Shown: positions 49,093 to 58,696 of the stretch, in pieces
Layout: the number at the start of each line of letters is the position of its first letter
Numbering within the stretch: the first letter of the stretch is position 1
The notes under the pieces: model-generated
What the model saw: only the letters and a program-made list of their open reading frames with translations
Databases searched by the model: none
What the model was told of the DNA's origin: nothing
Translations under genes and position numbers: made by a program
DNA from: Chloroflexota bacterium
Lineage (GTDB): Bacteria; Chloroflexota; Limnocylindria; Limnocylindrales; CSP1-4
Direction of reading: 5' to 3'
Assembly: GCA_021787395.1 (NCBI GenBank)
Contig: JAJYLZ010000013.1
Location: 1-64,000 of the forward strand
Length of the DNA: 64,000 nucleotides

Positions 49093-49998
49093 ATGGCGAG
49101 CCTCCAAGCCGCACTCCTCGACCGCTACGTCCGGCGCCTCCACCTCTTCGGCGAGGACGGCGCGGACGTGGCCACCCTGCGCAGGAGGATCGAGCGGGTG
49201 GCCCCGCCGGTGCTCCCGTGGTCTGGGGTCCGGGTCAGCCCGGTCGAGGCCGGGGGCGTCCCCGGCGAGTGGGCGGTCCCGAAGGCGGCCGGCGCGGACC
49301 GCGTGCTCCTCTACCTCCACGGCGGCGGCTGGATCATGGGCTCGCCCCGGACCCACCGGTCGCTCGTGGCCGGCCTGGCGCGCGGCGCAGGGGTCAGGGC
49401 GCTCTCGCTCGACTACCGGCTGGCGCCCGAGCACCCGTTCCCGGCGGCGCTCGACGACGGCGTGGCGGCGTACGACTGGCTCCTCGCGAGCGGGTTCGAG
49501 CCGGGGCGGATCGTGATCGCGGGCGACTCGGCCGGCGGGAACCTCGCCCTCGCGGTGCTGCTCCGGCTGCGCGACGCGGGGACGCCGCTGCCCGCGGGCG
49601 CCGTCCTCCTGTCTCCCGCCACGGACCTCGGGCTCGCCGGCGCATCCCACACGACGCGCAGGGCGCTGGACCCGTACCTCGCGAGGGCCGACCTCGAGGC
49701 CATCGTCGCCGCCTATGCAGGGACGCGCGATCGTGCGGAGCCGTACCTGTCGCCCCTGTTCGCCGACCTCCACGGCCTGCCGCCCATGCTCATCCACGTG
49801 GGCGATCACGAGGTGCTCCTGGACGACGCCGTCCGCCTCGGGGAGCGGGCCCTCGCCGCGGGCGTCGAGGCGCGGACCGTGGTCTGGCCCGGGATGATGC
49901 ACGTGTTCCAGAACCTCGCCCCGTTCGTCCCGGAGGCGCGGCGGGCCAATCGCGAGATCGCCGCATTCGTCAGGTCGAGGGTCGGCGCCGCCGCGTAG
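49093..49998 (+). CDS. Alpha/beta hydrolase, hormone-sensitive-lipase family
   Basis: 301 residues from the ATG at 49093. Family IV esterase motifs are clear: YLHGGGWIMGS (oxyanion hole), VIAGDSAGGNLALAV (nucleophile Ser), HVGDHEVLLDDAV (Asp) and PGMMHVFQNL (His). It hydrolyses short-chain carboxylic esters. No partner gene is adjacent; it is convergent with the MscS gene. Confidence 0.93.
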   Translation: MASLQAALLDRYVRRLHLFGEDGADVATLRRRIERVAPPVLPWSGVRVSPVEAGGVPGEWAVPKAAGADRVLLYLHGGGWIMGSPRTHRSLVAGLARGAGVRALSLDYRLAPEHPFPAALDDGVAAYDWLLASGFEPGRIVIAGDSAGGNLALAVLLRLRDAGTPLPAGAVLLSPATDLGLAGASHTTRRALDPYLARADLEAIVAAYAGTRDRAEPYLSPLFADLHGLPPMLIHVGDHEVLLDDAVRLGERALAAGVEARTVVWPGMMHVFQNLAPFVPEARRANREIAAFVRSRVGAAA

Positions 49999-50044
49999 GG
50001 AGAGGCCCGAGGGCAACGGCGGGCCGTTCGGGGCCACGGGCCGG

Positions 50045-51151
50045 TCAGGCGGCGCGGCGCGTCCCCGTCGAGCCCGCCCGGCGGGTGCTCCCAGCACTGC
50101 GCGAATCGTCGACCTCCGCCCGGAGCCGCGGCAGCGCGTCCGGGTGGTGCTCCTGCAGGTATCCGATCAGGCGCTCGCGGACGAGGCAGCGGAGGTCCCA
50201 GACGGCGCCCGAGTCGGCCGCGCTGAGCAGCGCCCGGAGGGTCACGGTCCGCTCGGTCGAGTCGGTGACCTGCAGGCCCCAGACCTCGCCGTCCCAGAGC
50301 TTCGAGCCGTCGAGGATGCGCTTGAGCTCGGTGCGGACCTCGTCGACCGGCACCCGGTAGTCGGCGTGGACCTCGACCGTGCCCAGGATCTGCGCCCTGG
50401 AGCGGGTCCAGTTCTCGATCGGCTGCTCGATGATCGTCGCGAGCGGGACGACCAGGCGACGCAGGTCCCAGATGCGGACGACCACGTAGGTCGTGGTGAT
50501 CTCCTCGATCCGCCCCCACTCGCCGTTGATGACCACCACGTCCTCGAGCCGGATCGGCTGGGTGAGCGCGATCTGGATCCCCGCCAGCAGGTTGGAGAGG
50601 ACCGGCCGGGCCGCCATCCCGATGACGATCCCGGCGATGCCGGCGGACGCCAGGAGGCTGGCACCGAGGCTCTGGGCCTCGGGGAACGTGAGCAGGCCGA
50701 TGGCGACCGCGATCGCGGCCACCGTCACGGCGAACAGCCGGCGGAGGATCGCGATCTGCGTCCCGACCGTCCTGGCGTGCAGGTCATCGGGCCCTTCGCC
50801 CCGATACCTCGCGAGCACGACGTCATCCATCGTCCAGGAGGCGGCCACGACCAGCCAGGCAATGGCCCCGATGAGGCCGAGGCCCACGAGATGTCGCAGT
50901 GTCCCGGACAGCGCGGCGTCGATCGCTGCGACGGGCAGGACGAGGAACAGGGCCGTCAGCGGGGCCAGGAGCCGGGTCGGCTGGCGCGTGTGCGCGAGCA
51001 GCGACTCGTCGAGCGTGCCGGGCGTCCGGCGCGCGGCCCGGCCGACGAGCGAGTACAGGAGCGCGTGGGCCGCGAGCGCCGCGACCGCCGCCGCCGCAAG
51101 CTCGATGACCGCGAGGATCGGTCCCTGCCAGCTGGACAGGCCGTCGAACAT
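50045..51151 (-). CDS. Mechanosensitive ion channel (MscS family)
   Basis: 368 residues from the ATG at 51151 with GGGAGG upstream. Four or so helices are followed by the pore helix (GASLLASAGIAGIVIGMAARPVLSNLLAGIQIA) and the beta domain (RLEDVVVINGEWGRIEEITTTYVVVRIWDLRRLVVP). This is the MscS pattern. The C-terminus is Arg/Ser-rich and short. It relieves osmotic downshock. It lies between the esterase and the SRPBCC genes with no functional link. Confidence 0.9.
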   Translation of the reverse strand: MFDGLSSWQGPILAVIELAAAAVAALAAHALLYSLVGRAARRTPGTLDESLLAHTRQPTRLLAPLTALFLVLPVAAIDAALSGTLRHLVGLGLIGAIAWLVVAASWTMDDVVLARYRGEGPDDLHARTVGTQIAILRRLFAVTVAAIAVAIGLLTFPEAQSLGASLLASAGIAGIVIGMAARPVLSNLLAGIQIALTQPIRLEDVVVINGEWGRIEEITTTYVVVRIWDLRRLVVPLATIIEQPIENWTRSRAQILGTVEVHADYRVPVDEVRTELKRILDGSKLWDGEVWGLQVTDSTERTVTLRALLSAADSGAVWDLRCLVRERLIGYLQEHHPDALPRLRAEVDDSRSAGSTRRAGSTGTRRAA

Positions 51152-51444
51152 GATCGCCTCCCTTCTTGGAGCACCTCCCTTCAGGCTAGCGAGCAGTGCC
51201 GATCTTGGCCTCCGCGCCGATGCCGCACCCCCTGATCGAGTTCCGTCTGCGCAGCGGCGGCGTGACGGCGCAGGGCGCGATGCTCGCCGGTGCCGTTGGC
51301 GACCCACGGCCCTTGGCATCGCGCTCGGGGCATTCCACAGTTGCGCTCGTACGCGGGAGGCTGCGACACGCGGCCCATCCTTGGCCGCCACGGACCGCGC
51401 CGAGCCACTGGCGAACCCGACCTGCACGGGCGAGGGGTTCGGCC

Positions 51445-51891
51445 ATGGAGCACTACGGAACGGAGATCCGGATCGAGGCGCCCATCGAGCACGTCTGGGC
51501 GTACTACTGCGACACCTCCCACTGGGCCGACTGGATGCAGGGGGGCACGGTGTCGGACGTCAGCGGGCCCTACGACCAGGTGGGGACGACGTACGTCGGG
51601 ACGGTGCGCTTCCTCGGCCACGAGATGAAGGTGACCTACAGGGTTGTCGGGGTGGAGCCGCTGAGGCTCATCCGCGAGCACTCCGACGACGGCCCGGTCG
51701 ACAACGTCGTCAGGTTCGAGCCCGATGGCGCGGCGACGCGGCTGGTCATCGAGTCCGACTACGAGCTGCCGGCACACCTGCCCGGCTTCATCAAGGACCT
51801 CGTGAAGAAGGGCTGGATGACCCGGCGCATGGACCAGATGCTCGAGGACTTCAAGGCGCTCGCCGAGGCGACCGCCCCGGTGCCCGCCTGA
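51445..51891 (+). CDS. SRPBCC-family protein
   Basis: 148 residues from the ATG at 51445. It has the START/SRPBCC plan: RIEAPIEHVWAYYCDTSHWADWM at the start, alternating strands (GTVRFLGHEMKVTYRVVG, ATRLVIESDYELP) and a C-terminal helix (MTRRMDQMLEDFKALAE). Such proteins bind lipids, polyketides or other hydrophobic ligands. The 290 nt before it have no recognised gene. Confidence 0.85.
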   Translation: MEHYGTEIRIEAPIEHVWAYYCDTSHWADWMQGGTVSDVSGPYDQVGTTYVGTVRFLGHEMKVTYRVVGVEPLRLIREHSDDGPVDNVVRFEPDGAATRLVIESDYELPAHLPGFIKDLVKKGWMTRRMDQMLEDFKALAEATAPVPA

Positions 51892-51998
51892 GATCGCTCG
51901 TGGCCCTCCCCCGGGTCGCCGGGGCGGGGGCCACGCGTCCCGAGAGGCGGCCCCGCGGCCGCGAGATACCTGCTTGCGCGTCCCGGGAGGTTCGCGTC

Positions 51999-52736
51999 AT
52001 GCGCCGGACAACCACCTTCGCCCTCGTCGCCGGCGGGGCCACGGCCGCCGTCGCCGGCGGGGCCTACGCCCGCGCTCGGCTGGCGGGGCACGGGTCGGAC
52101 AAGCCGCTGCCCGACGAGGACGCCGTGTTCAGCGTCTACGCGCCAGGGGGGAAGTACGGCTTCCTGGCCAACGGGCCTGTCGGCTGGGTCATCGCGCGCA
52201 CGCTCATGCCGGTCGCAGAGGCTGGCGTGTACCGGGCGATCGCCGAGGTCGTCGACCTGCAGCCCGACGACGAGCTGCTGGACATCGGCTGCGGTCCGGG
52301 GGCGTTCCTGGCCGCGAAGGCGCAGCACGTGCACCGGATCGTGGGCCTCGATCCCTCCCCGACGATGCTCCACGCGGCCGAGCGGCGACTCGCGGACCGG
52401 ATCGCCGCCGGTACCGCCCGGCTGGTCGCGGGCAGCGCGGCCGACCTTCCGTTCGGCGACGGCGAGTTCACCGCGGTGACGGCCATCTTCGCGCCGCTCA
52501 GCCACGCCGAGGCGTTCCGGGTGCTGCGGCCGGGCGGCCGCCTCGTGCACCTGGACAACGACCCGCGAAGGTCGCCGAGCGAGCCGGCCAGCGCGTGGGG
52601 GCGCCGACGGTACGACGAGGCCGACCACCGCCGGATGTTCGAGGACGCCGGGTTCACCGACGTGACGAGCCGCTACCGCGGCGCTCCGCCGCTCGCGGGC
52701 GAGCTGCTGGTGAGCGGCCGCAAGCCCGTGGCGTAG
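51999..52736 (+). CDS. SAM-dependent methyltransferase with N-terminal membrane segment
   Basis: 245 residues. A hydrophobic N-terminus (FALVAGGATAAVAGGAYARA) precedes a class I methyltransferase domain: DELLDIGCGPGAFL (SAM motif I), RIVGLDPSPTMLHAA, ARLVAGSAADLPFGDGEF and FRVLRPGGRLVHL. The N-terminal segment may be a membrane anchor. The substrate is unknown. It is convergent with the S4 gene. Confidence 0.9.
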   Translation: MRRTTTFALVAGGATAAVAGGAYARARLAGHGSDKPLPDEDAVFSVYAPGGKYGFLANGPVGWVIARTLMPVAEAGVYRAIAEVVDLQPDDELLDIGCGPGAFLAAKAQHVHRIVGLDPSPTMLHAAERRLADRIAAGTARLVAGSAADLPFGDGEFTAVTAIFAPLSHAEAFRVLRPGGRLVHLDNDPRRSPSEPASAWGRRRYDEADHRRMFEDAGFTDVTSRYRGAPPLAGELLVSGRKPVA

Positions 52737-52755
52737 GGCCGGGCCGCGGCCCGCA

Positions 52756-53139
52756 TCAGGCGCCGCCGGCCCGGCGCAGGCGCTCGAGCTCGCGGCGGAG
52801 GCGCTTGCTCGGCCGGCCCTCCCCGCGGATCACCATGACCTCCGGTCGGGCCTGCGGCACGACGGGCGGGCTGTGGTCCGCGTAGCAGGCCGCGGCGGCC
52901 GGGGCGCCGACGCGCGATTCGATCGGCCGCACGACCTCGACGACGCGCTCGCGGTCCGCGATGCGGGCCTCCACGCGGTCGCCCGCGCGGACCTTCGCCG
53001 ACGGCTTCGCGGGCGACCCGTTCACGAGGACGTGGCCGCCCTCGCACAGCCGCGTCGCGAGCGGCCGGGTCTTCACGAGGCGCACGGCGCACAGCCAGCG
53101 GTCGATGCGCGTCTCGTCGGCGGCGGGGGGATCGGTCAC
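52756..53139 (-). CDS. S4-domain RNA-binding protein (Hsp15-like)
   Basis: 127 residues from a GTG at 53139. The S4 domain is RIDRWLCAVRLVKTRPLATRLCEGGHVLVNG, seen in two parts (IDRWLCAVRLVKTRPLA, GGHVLVNGSPAKPSAKVRAG). The basic C-terminus (RPSKRLRRELERLRR) is typical of Hsp15, which binds stalled 50S subunits. A longer open frame begins upstream but has no domain. The GTG is chosen because the S4 motif begins soon after it. Confidence 0.85.
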   Translation of the reverse strand: MTDPPAADETRIDRWLCAVRLVKTRPLATRLCEGGHVLVNGSPAKPSAKVRAGDRVEARIADRERVVEVVRPIESRVGAPAAAACYADHSPPVVPQARPEVMVIRGEGRPSKRLRRELERLRRAGGA

Positions 53140-53705
53140 GCTCGCTAGGATGGCACGGGCCGCGAGGACTGTGACTGCAGCGTCGGCGGACCACTGGCCG
53201 CTCCTCCTGCCCGCCGGCACGGACTCCGTGACCGCAGGGCTCGCGCCGGATGTCGGCGGCGTGGTTGGCACGCCCGCGGCGAGCGCGCGACGGAGGTGGC
53301 CCTCAAGCCACTCGACGACGTGGCGCTGAACGCGGGCTTGCCGGCCGGCAAGGCGTGCACGTTCGCGCCCGCGTCCTCGCCGGCGCCAGGCCCCTAGTCC
53401 ACGCGGGCCAACGGCAAACGCTCACCTCCGGCCAGTGCCAGGAGGCTCTGGAGAGGGCTCCCCGAGCCGCAGACCCGTCGTCAGGCTCGACCATGCCGGG
53501 CTCTCGCTGGCCGATGCCAGAGATCGCGGGGCGGGGGCAGGACGATGAACTGCCCAGCCGGGCCGTTCGTACCGTTGCGAGCGGACCCTCCCCGCGCCGA
53601 TGCTGAGCACGGTGCAGGTCCGCACCGCGGACCCGTCCTCGCAGGTCCCGTTGGCGGTCTTGCGCCGTGAGCCTGAGCGTCGCAAGGGGGACGGTAGGAG
53701 CAGAG
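53140..53705. other. Intergenic region without recognised gene
   Basis: About 560 nt. Several open frames exist on both strands, but none has a family motif, a plausible signal or a good ribosome-binding site. It may contain the promoter of the PAS-EAL gene; I cannot point to boxes. Confidence 0.45.
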
Positions 53706-56700
53706 ATGCCAGCGGAGCCGCGTCCCCGGCGCTCGCCGACACCGATCGCAATCGACCGGTCAGCCGCCGCCCCGCCTGAGCTGCCTGCCCGAGGTCGCCG
53801 CCTTCCCGACGCGAGCGCCGCCCCCGGGCCGATCGTTGAGGACGCGATCGAGGCAGTCATCATCGCCGAGCGGGCCACCCTGCGCATCACGTACGCCAAC
53901 GCCGCGGCGACCTCGATGCTGGGCTACTCCCGCGACGAGCTCAGGGCGATGACCGTTCGCGACCTCCACCCGCCCGACGCGCTGCCGGGGGTGCTGCGCG
54001 AATTCAGGGCCCGCACGGGCGGGGCCGGCGTGTCGCGCTCGGTCCCGTGCCGTCGCCGGGATGGCGGCGTCGTGCTGGCGGACATCAAGGCGTCGCCCGT
54101 CGTCTTCGACGGAGTGCCCTGCCTCGCGGGGTTCTTCGCCGATGTGACCGAGCGCGTCACCGCCGGCGCCGCGCTCGCCGACCGGGAGGCGCGGCTCAGC
54201 CTCATCCTGGATCAGCTGCCCGGCATGGTCTGGTCGACCGACGCCGACCTGCGCTGCACCTCCTCCCGCGGCGCCGGGCTCGAGAACCTCGGCCTGCAGC
54301 CCGACGAGATCGCCGGAGTCGCGCTCGAGGAGTTCGCCGGCACGAGCGACCCCTCCGACCCCGCGATCGTTGCCCACCGCCGGGCGCTCGCCGGAGCCGG
54401 TTCCAACTACGAGGCGGTGTTCGCGGGCCGCGACTACGTCGTCCGCGTCGAGCCGCTCCGGTCCCCCGACGGCACGATCCGGGGCACCATCGGCGTCTCG
54501 TTCGACGTCACTGAGCGCCGGCGGGCCGAGGCGGCGGTGCGCGAGAGCGAGGCGAGCTACCGCGCGCTCGTCGAGCAGTCGGCCGACGGCATCCTGGTCT
54601 CCGACGCGAGTGGCCGCTACGTCGAGGCGAACCCCGCGGTCTGTCGGATGCTCGGCTACGCGCGCGAGGAGATCCTCAGCCGCTCCTCGCCGGACCTGCG
54701 GGCAGAGGACGACCCGCTCACCCCGGAGGACATGGACCTCCGTCTGGCGGCCACGCGGCGGGGCGATGGTCTGGTCGTCGAGCGGCGCTACCGGCGCAAG
54801 GACGGCACGAGCCTGCGGGTCGAGGTCAGCTTCGTGGAGCTGCCCGACGGCCGCCTCCAGCGCACGGTCCGCGACATCACGAAGCGCCTGGCGGCAGAGG
54901 ACGCCCTGCGGCGGAGCGAGCGCAATCTCGCCGAGGCGCAGCGGGTCGCCCACATCGGCAGCTGGGAGTGGGACCTCGCGACCGGCGCTGCGCTGCGCTC
55001 CGACGAGCTCCACCGGATCTACGGCGTGGAGCCGGGGGCCATCCCGGGCACGGCGGAGGCGTTCCTCGCGTTCGTGCACCCCGACGACCGGGCTCGCGCG
55101 CAGTCGTTCGAGCGAGCGGCCGCCAGCGGGACGGGGCGATACGCCATGGACTACCGGTTGCTCCGGCCCGACGGCAGCGTCCGGTTCATCCACGACGAGG
55201 CCGAGATCGTTCGGGACCGGGCCGGTGCGCCGGTCCGAATGGTCGGGATTGCCCAGGACGTGACCGAGCGACTGGCGGCCGAGGCGGAGCGGACCCGCCT
55301 CGTCGAGGCTGTCGAGCAGACTTCCGACTCTGTCGTCATCGCCGATCTCTCGGGCGCGATGACCTACGTCAACCCGGCCTTCGAGCGCATGTCGGGCTAC
55401 AGCCGAGTCGAGGCGATCGGCCGGAGCCCCCAGATCCTCAAGAGCGGCCGTCAGACCGCATCCTTCTACCGGGCCCTCTGGCGACGGCTGACGCGCGGGA
55501 AGTCGTGGTCCGGCACCCTCGTCAACCGACGCAAGGACGGATCGCTCTACGAGGTGGAGGCGACGATCTCCCCGATCCGCGCCGCGGCTGACGGGGTCAT
55601 CGGCTACGTCGGGGTCGAGCGCGACGTGACGGTGGTCCGGGCGGCCGAGTCGGCCCTCGCGTCCGAGGTCCGCGAGCGGGCGCAGGTCGCCGCGGCGCTC
55701 GCCCGGCTCCAGCCGGGCCCGACCGACGAGGAGACCGCGGCCGAGATCTGCGGTGAGCTGCTGGCACTGCCCGGGATCGACCTGGCCGCCGTGTTCGACT
55801 TCACGGCGCCGGGGCGCGCGGCCGTCCTCGCCTCCGGCGGGCCGGCCGGTCTGCCGTTCGCGGCGGGCACACCGGTCCCCACCGCGCGCGCTGCCTATCT
55901 CTACGGGCGCGCGCTCCAGGGGCCGTGGTCCGAGAGCTGGCAGGCGCGCCCCGAGGACGGCGCCTACGGCGAGGCGATGTCGCAGATCGGCACCCAGGCC
56001 TCGGCGTTCGCGCCGATCCGCAACGGCGACGGCCTGCTGGGCCTCGTCGCCATCGGCACCACCGACGGCGCGTACGCCCGTCACCTCGTGGACCACCTGC
56101 CCATCGTGTCGGAGTTCGCCGCCACCGCGAGCGCCCTGCTCAGCCCGGGGCTCGAACGCGAGCACCGCGCCGAGGTCGCGAGGGCCCGTGTCGTGCACGT
56201 CCTCACCGAGCGGGCGTTCTGGCCTGTGTTCCAGCCCATCGTCGGGCTCTCGACCGGGCGGCGCGTGGGGTACGAGGCGCTGACCCGGTTCGCCGACGGC
56301 ACGCCGCCGGACCGGATGATCCGCGAGGCTCGGGCCGTGGGCCTCGGGCCGGACCTCGAGCTCGCGACCCTCGCCGCAGCGCTCGACGCCGCTCGGTCGC
56401 TGCCGCGCGGCCGCTGGCTGAGCCTCAACGTCTCGCCCGACGTCGTACTGCTTGCGGACCGGCTGGCGGGCCTCGTCTCCGGCTCGCCCCGGCGCCTGGT
56501 CCTCGAGGTCACGGAGCACGAGGCGATCGACGACTACGCTGCCCTGCTCTCCGCGGTGTCGAACCTCGGCCCGAGCGTGAGCCTCGCGGTGGACGACGCA
56601 GGGGCCGGCTTCGCGAGCCTGCGCCACGTCGTGGAGCTGCGGCCGAAGTTCCTCAAGGTGGACATCAGCCTCGTCCGCGACGTGGACCGGGACCTGACTC

Positions 56701-56906
56701 GCCAGGCGATGGTCGCCGGGCTGGCGCAGTTCGCGCATCGCGCCCGGTGCGCGGTGATCGCAGAGGGGATCGAGACCCGCGCGGAGGCCGCGATGCTGCG
56801 GGAGCTCGACGTCGGGTATGGGCAGGGGTATTTCCTGGGACGGCCGGAGCCGGTTGAGCGTACGCCGCGACGGCTGCGACCCGGTGACCGACTGGCCCCC
56901 TCCTGA
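53706..56906 (+). CDS. PAS5-GAF-EAL sensory cyclic-di-GMP phosphodiesterase
   Basis: 1066 residues from the ATG at 53706, chosen over the GTG at 53667 because AGGAG lies 7 nt before it. Five PAS domains lie roughly at 40-150, 155-270, 275-390, 395-520 and 525-640, each ending in a D(V/I)T(E/K)R-type motif, then a GAF-like domain (~665-800) and an EAL domain (~828-1050). The EAL domain has its catalytic residues: YEALTRF, LSLNVSPD, LEVTEHE, VDDAGAGFASL, LKVDISLV, AEGIET and GQGYFLGRP. So it probably hydrolyses c-di-GMP. There is no GGDEF and no membrane helix, so it senses inside the cell. Confidence 0.93.
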   Translation: MPAEPRPRRSPTPIAIDRSAAAPPELPARGRRLPDASAAPGPIVEDAIEAVIIAERATLRITYANAAATSMLGYSRDELRAMTVRDLHPPDALPGVLREFRARTGGAGVSRSVPCRRRDGGVVLADIKASPVVFDGVPCLAGFFADVTERVTAGAALADREARLSLILDQLPGMVWSTDADLRCTSSRGAGLENLGLQPDEIAGVALEEFAGTSDPSDPAIVAHRRALAGAGSNYEAVFAGRDYVVRVEPLRSPDGTIRGTIGVSFDVTERRRAEAAVRESEASYRALVEQSADGILVSDASGRYVEANPAVCRMLGYAREEILSRSSPDLRAEDDPLTPEDMDLRLAATRRGDGLVVERRYRRKDGTSLRVEVSFVELPDGRLQRTVRDITKRLAAEDALRRSERNLAEAQRVAHIGSWEWDLATGAALRSDELHRIYGVEPGAIPGTAEAFLAFVHPDDRARAQSFERAAASGTGRYAMDYRLLRPDGSVRFIHDEAEIVRDRAGAPVRMVGIAQDVTERLAAEAERTRLVEAVEQTSDSVVIADLSGAMTYVNPAFERMSGYSRVEAIGRSPQILKSGRQTASFYRALWRRLTRGKSWSGTLVNRRKDGSLYEVEATISPIRAAADGVIGYVGVERDVTVVRAAESALASEVRERAQVAAALARLQPGPTDEETAAEICGELLALPGIDLAAVFDFTAPGRAAVLASGGPAGLPFAAGTPVPTARAAYLYGRALQGPWSESWQARPEDGAYGEAMSQIGTQASAFAPIRNGDGLLGLVAIGTTDGAYARHLVDHLPIVSEFAATASALLSPGLEREHRAEVARARVVHVLTERAFWPVFQPIVGLSTGRRVGYEALTRFADGTPPDRMIREARAVGLGPDLELATLAAALDAARSLPRGRWLSLNVSPDVVLLADRLAGLVSGSPRRLVLEVTEHEAIDDYAALLSAVSNLGPSVSLAVDDAGAGFASLRHVVELRPKFLKVDISLVRDVDRDLTRQAMVAGLAQFAHRARCAVIAEGIETRAEAAMLRELDVGYGQGYFLGRPEPVERTPRRLRPGDRLAPS

Positions 56907-57101
56907 CCACGGAAGCCGCCCATCCGCGCCCCCGGACGTCCGGGGCCGGAGGCGCCCCGCCCGGATCAGGAGTCCGGTCGGGGCGAGAGGGGTCGAGCGT
57001 GCGGTCCACGGCCGCCGAGGCAGAGGCTCCCCCACCGAGCGAGGGGCCGGCCGGGGCGACGCCCGCCGGATGTCGACGGGCCTCGGGCTGCCGCGATGAA
57101 G

Positions 57102-57129
57102 ACGGGCCCGCCGACTGCGGCGGGCCCGT
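57102..57129. terminator. Terminator between PAS-EAL and Ig-protein genes
   Basis: A perfect 12-bp stem (57102-57113 with 57118-57129) and a 4-nt loop lie between two convergent genes, 60 nt from the stop of the Ig-like gene and about 195 nt after the PAS-EAL gene. It could terminate either direction. Confidence 0.65.
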
Positions 57130-57190
57130 TCATTGCGGTCAGATTGGCCGGCGCGGGCCGGGGACCGGTCCGCGCCGCGTGGCCGTCGGC

Positions 57191-58105
57191 TCAGCAGCCC
57201 AGGTCGGTCAGCACCTGCCGGGCGTCACTGATGAGCTGGGCGGCCTGGTCAGCCGGGATCTTCTTGCCCGACTGGGCCGAGACCTCGTGGATGAAGCCAC
57301 CGAGCACGCCGCACGCGCCGTGCGTGTCGCCGGCTGCGACTGCGTTCTGGGCGGCCGAGATCTTGGCGGCCAGGCTCCTGCCCGGCCCGACGCCCTGAAC
57401 GGCCTGCGCAAGGTCGCCGAGCGCCGTCATTGCTGCTGTCGGGCCCTGGCTGGGGGACGGGGCTGGCTGCACGGTCAGGACGAACGTCTGGGTGGCCGCT
57501 GGGTTGACGCCGTTCGAGGCGGTCAGGGTGAGCACGTAGCTGCCGGCCGTTCCGGCCGCCGGCGTGCCCGACAGGCTTGCCGTGCCGCCTCCGTTGTCGG
57601 TGAAGGTGACCCCCGCCGGCAGGGCGCCGCTCTCGGCGATCGACGGGGTCGGCACGCCGGTCGCGGTGATCGTCTGGCTGCCGAGTTGGCCGACCGTGAA
57701 CGTCGCGCTGGGAGCGCTGGTGATCGCCGGGGCGGTCACCGCCGTCGTGGCGCCGACGGCGATGGAGAGGTCCTGCGTCGCGACGCCGCCGAGCGCGTCG
57801 GCGACGCGGACGGTGAACGCCGAGGTGCCGGCGGCGGTCGGCGTGCCGCTGATCTGGCCGGTCGAGGCGTCGAGCGCCAGGCCGGCCGGCAGCGCGCCCG
57901 CGGAGACCGACCACGCGTACGGGGCGGCGCCGCCCGTGGCGGCCAGCGCCTGGCTGTAGGCGACGCCCTGCTCGCCGGCCGGCAGCGACGTCGTCGAGAT
58001 CGTCACCGCCGTCGTGGCGCCGACGGCGATGGAGTAGCTGGACGCGATGAGGATCATGACCGCGACGGCCGAGGCTGCCAGCGCGGCTAACTTCCTGTGG
58101 GTCAT
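57191..58105 (-). CDS. Secreted protein with putative Ig-like repeats
   Basis: 304 residues from the ATG at 58105, with GGAAGG upstream. A signal peptide (LAALAASAVAVMILIASSYSIAVGA) is followed by putative Ig (He_PIG-type) domains: YAWSVSAGALPAGLALDASTGQISGTP in two parts (AYSQALAATGG, LDASTGQISGTPTAAG) and a second one (LPAGVTFTDNGGGTASLSGTP). The last ~70 residues form a separate helical domain (GDLAQAVQGVGPGRSLAAKI, AQLISDARQVLTDLGC) ending in Cys. It is probably exported and may adhere to surfaces or polysaccharide. No sortase or autotransporter motif is present. Confidence 0.85.
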   Translation of the reverse strand: MTHRKLAALAASAVAVMILIASSYSIAVGATTAVTISTTSLPAGEQGVAYSQALAATGGAAPYAWSVSAGALPAGLALDASTGQISGTPTAAGTSAFTVRVADALGGVATQDLSIAVGATTAVTAPAITSAPSATFTVGQLGSQTITATGVPTPSIAESGALPAGVTFTDNGGGTASLSGTPAAGTAGSYVLTLTASNGVNPAATQTFVLTVQPAPSPSQGPTAAMTALGDLAQAVQGVGPGRSLAAKISAAQNAVAAGDTHGACGVLGGFIHEVSAQSGKKIPADQAAQLISDARQVLTDLGC

Positions 58106-58669
58106 CGGTGCGCTTCCTTCCGTGGTGGCGGAGGCATCTACCACGCCTGCGGCTCCCCAGACGGATCCGGTAACGGTCGATCCGTCCGCCGGCAGCTATA
58201 CCGGACGGTCCTCGGAGGCGCACATGTGCGTCCCGCGAACCTCGATCATCGATGCTCCGTCGAGGTGTCCCCCGGATGACGAGCCGCCGCCTGGCGCGGT
58301 TTGCCCTGCAGGCTGCGCGGCGTGGCCCCAGCGTCGGGGCCCGAGCATTGCAGGCGCGTTACCGCGACGCCCTCTCTGGCGTTGCAGCGTCGGGTCAGTG
58401 GGGACAGCCCACGCCGCGGACCCCGCACCGCCGCGACGTCCGAGGGCTTCCGCGTGGTGGCCCGCCGTGCGTCTGCGTTGGAGGGACGGGCCGCCGGATG
58501 CACAGCGGCCTCGATGGGCGCCAGGGCCGCCGGTTCGCGCTCGCCGCTGTCCGACGCCCAGCCGCCACGCCGGGCTAGATGACCCCCTCCGGCGCATCCA
58601 TTCGGATCCCGAAGTATTGCCAAAGCGACCCGCCCGAGTGAGAAGGACGGGACTAAGGGTCGGTGGGGC
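58106..58669. other. Intergenic region
   Basis: About 560 nt between divergent genes. Apart from the Rrf2 operator at its right end, I see no motif; frames inside it have no domain or ribosome-binding site. A run of GC-rich repeats of no clear type is present. Confidence 0.45.
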
Positions 58670-58696
58670 AGTCTCCTAGTCTCGGACTGTGAGACT
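58670..58696. promoter_or_regulatory. Rrf2 operator dyad overlapping start codon
   Basis: The 27-bp sequence has two nested inverted repeats on one centre (58683): outer arms AGTCTC (58670-58675) and GAGACT (58691-58696), inner arms AGTC (58678-58681) and GACT (58685-58688). The GTG start codon of the Rrf2 gene (58689-58691) lies inside it. TAGTCT (58677-58682) also has the form of a -10 box exactly 6 nt before the start codon. This is what an autoregulated leaderless promoter would look like. Confidence 0.65.
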
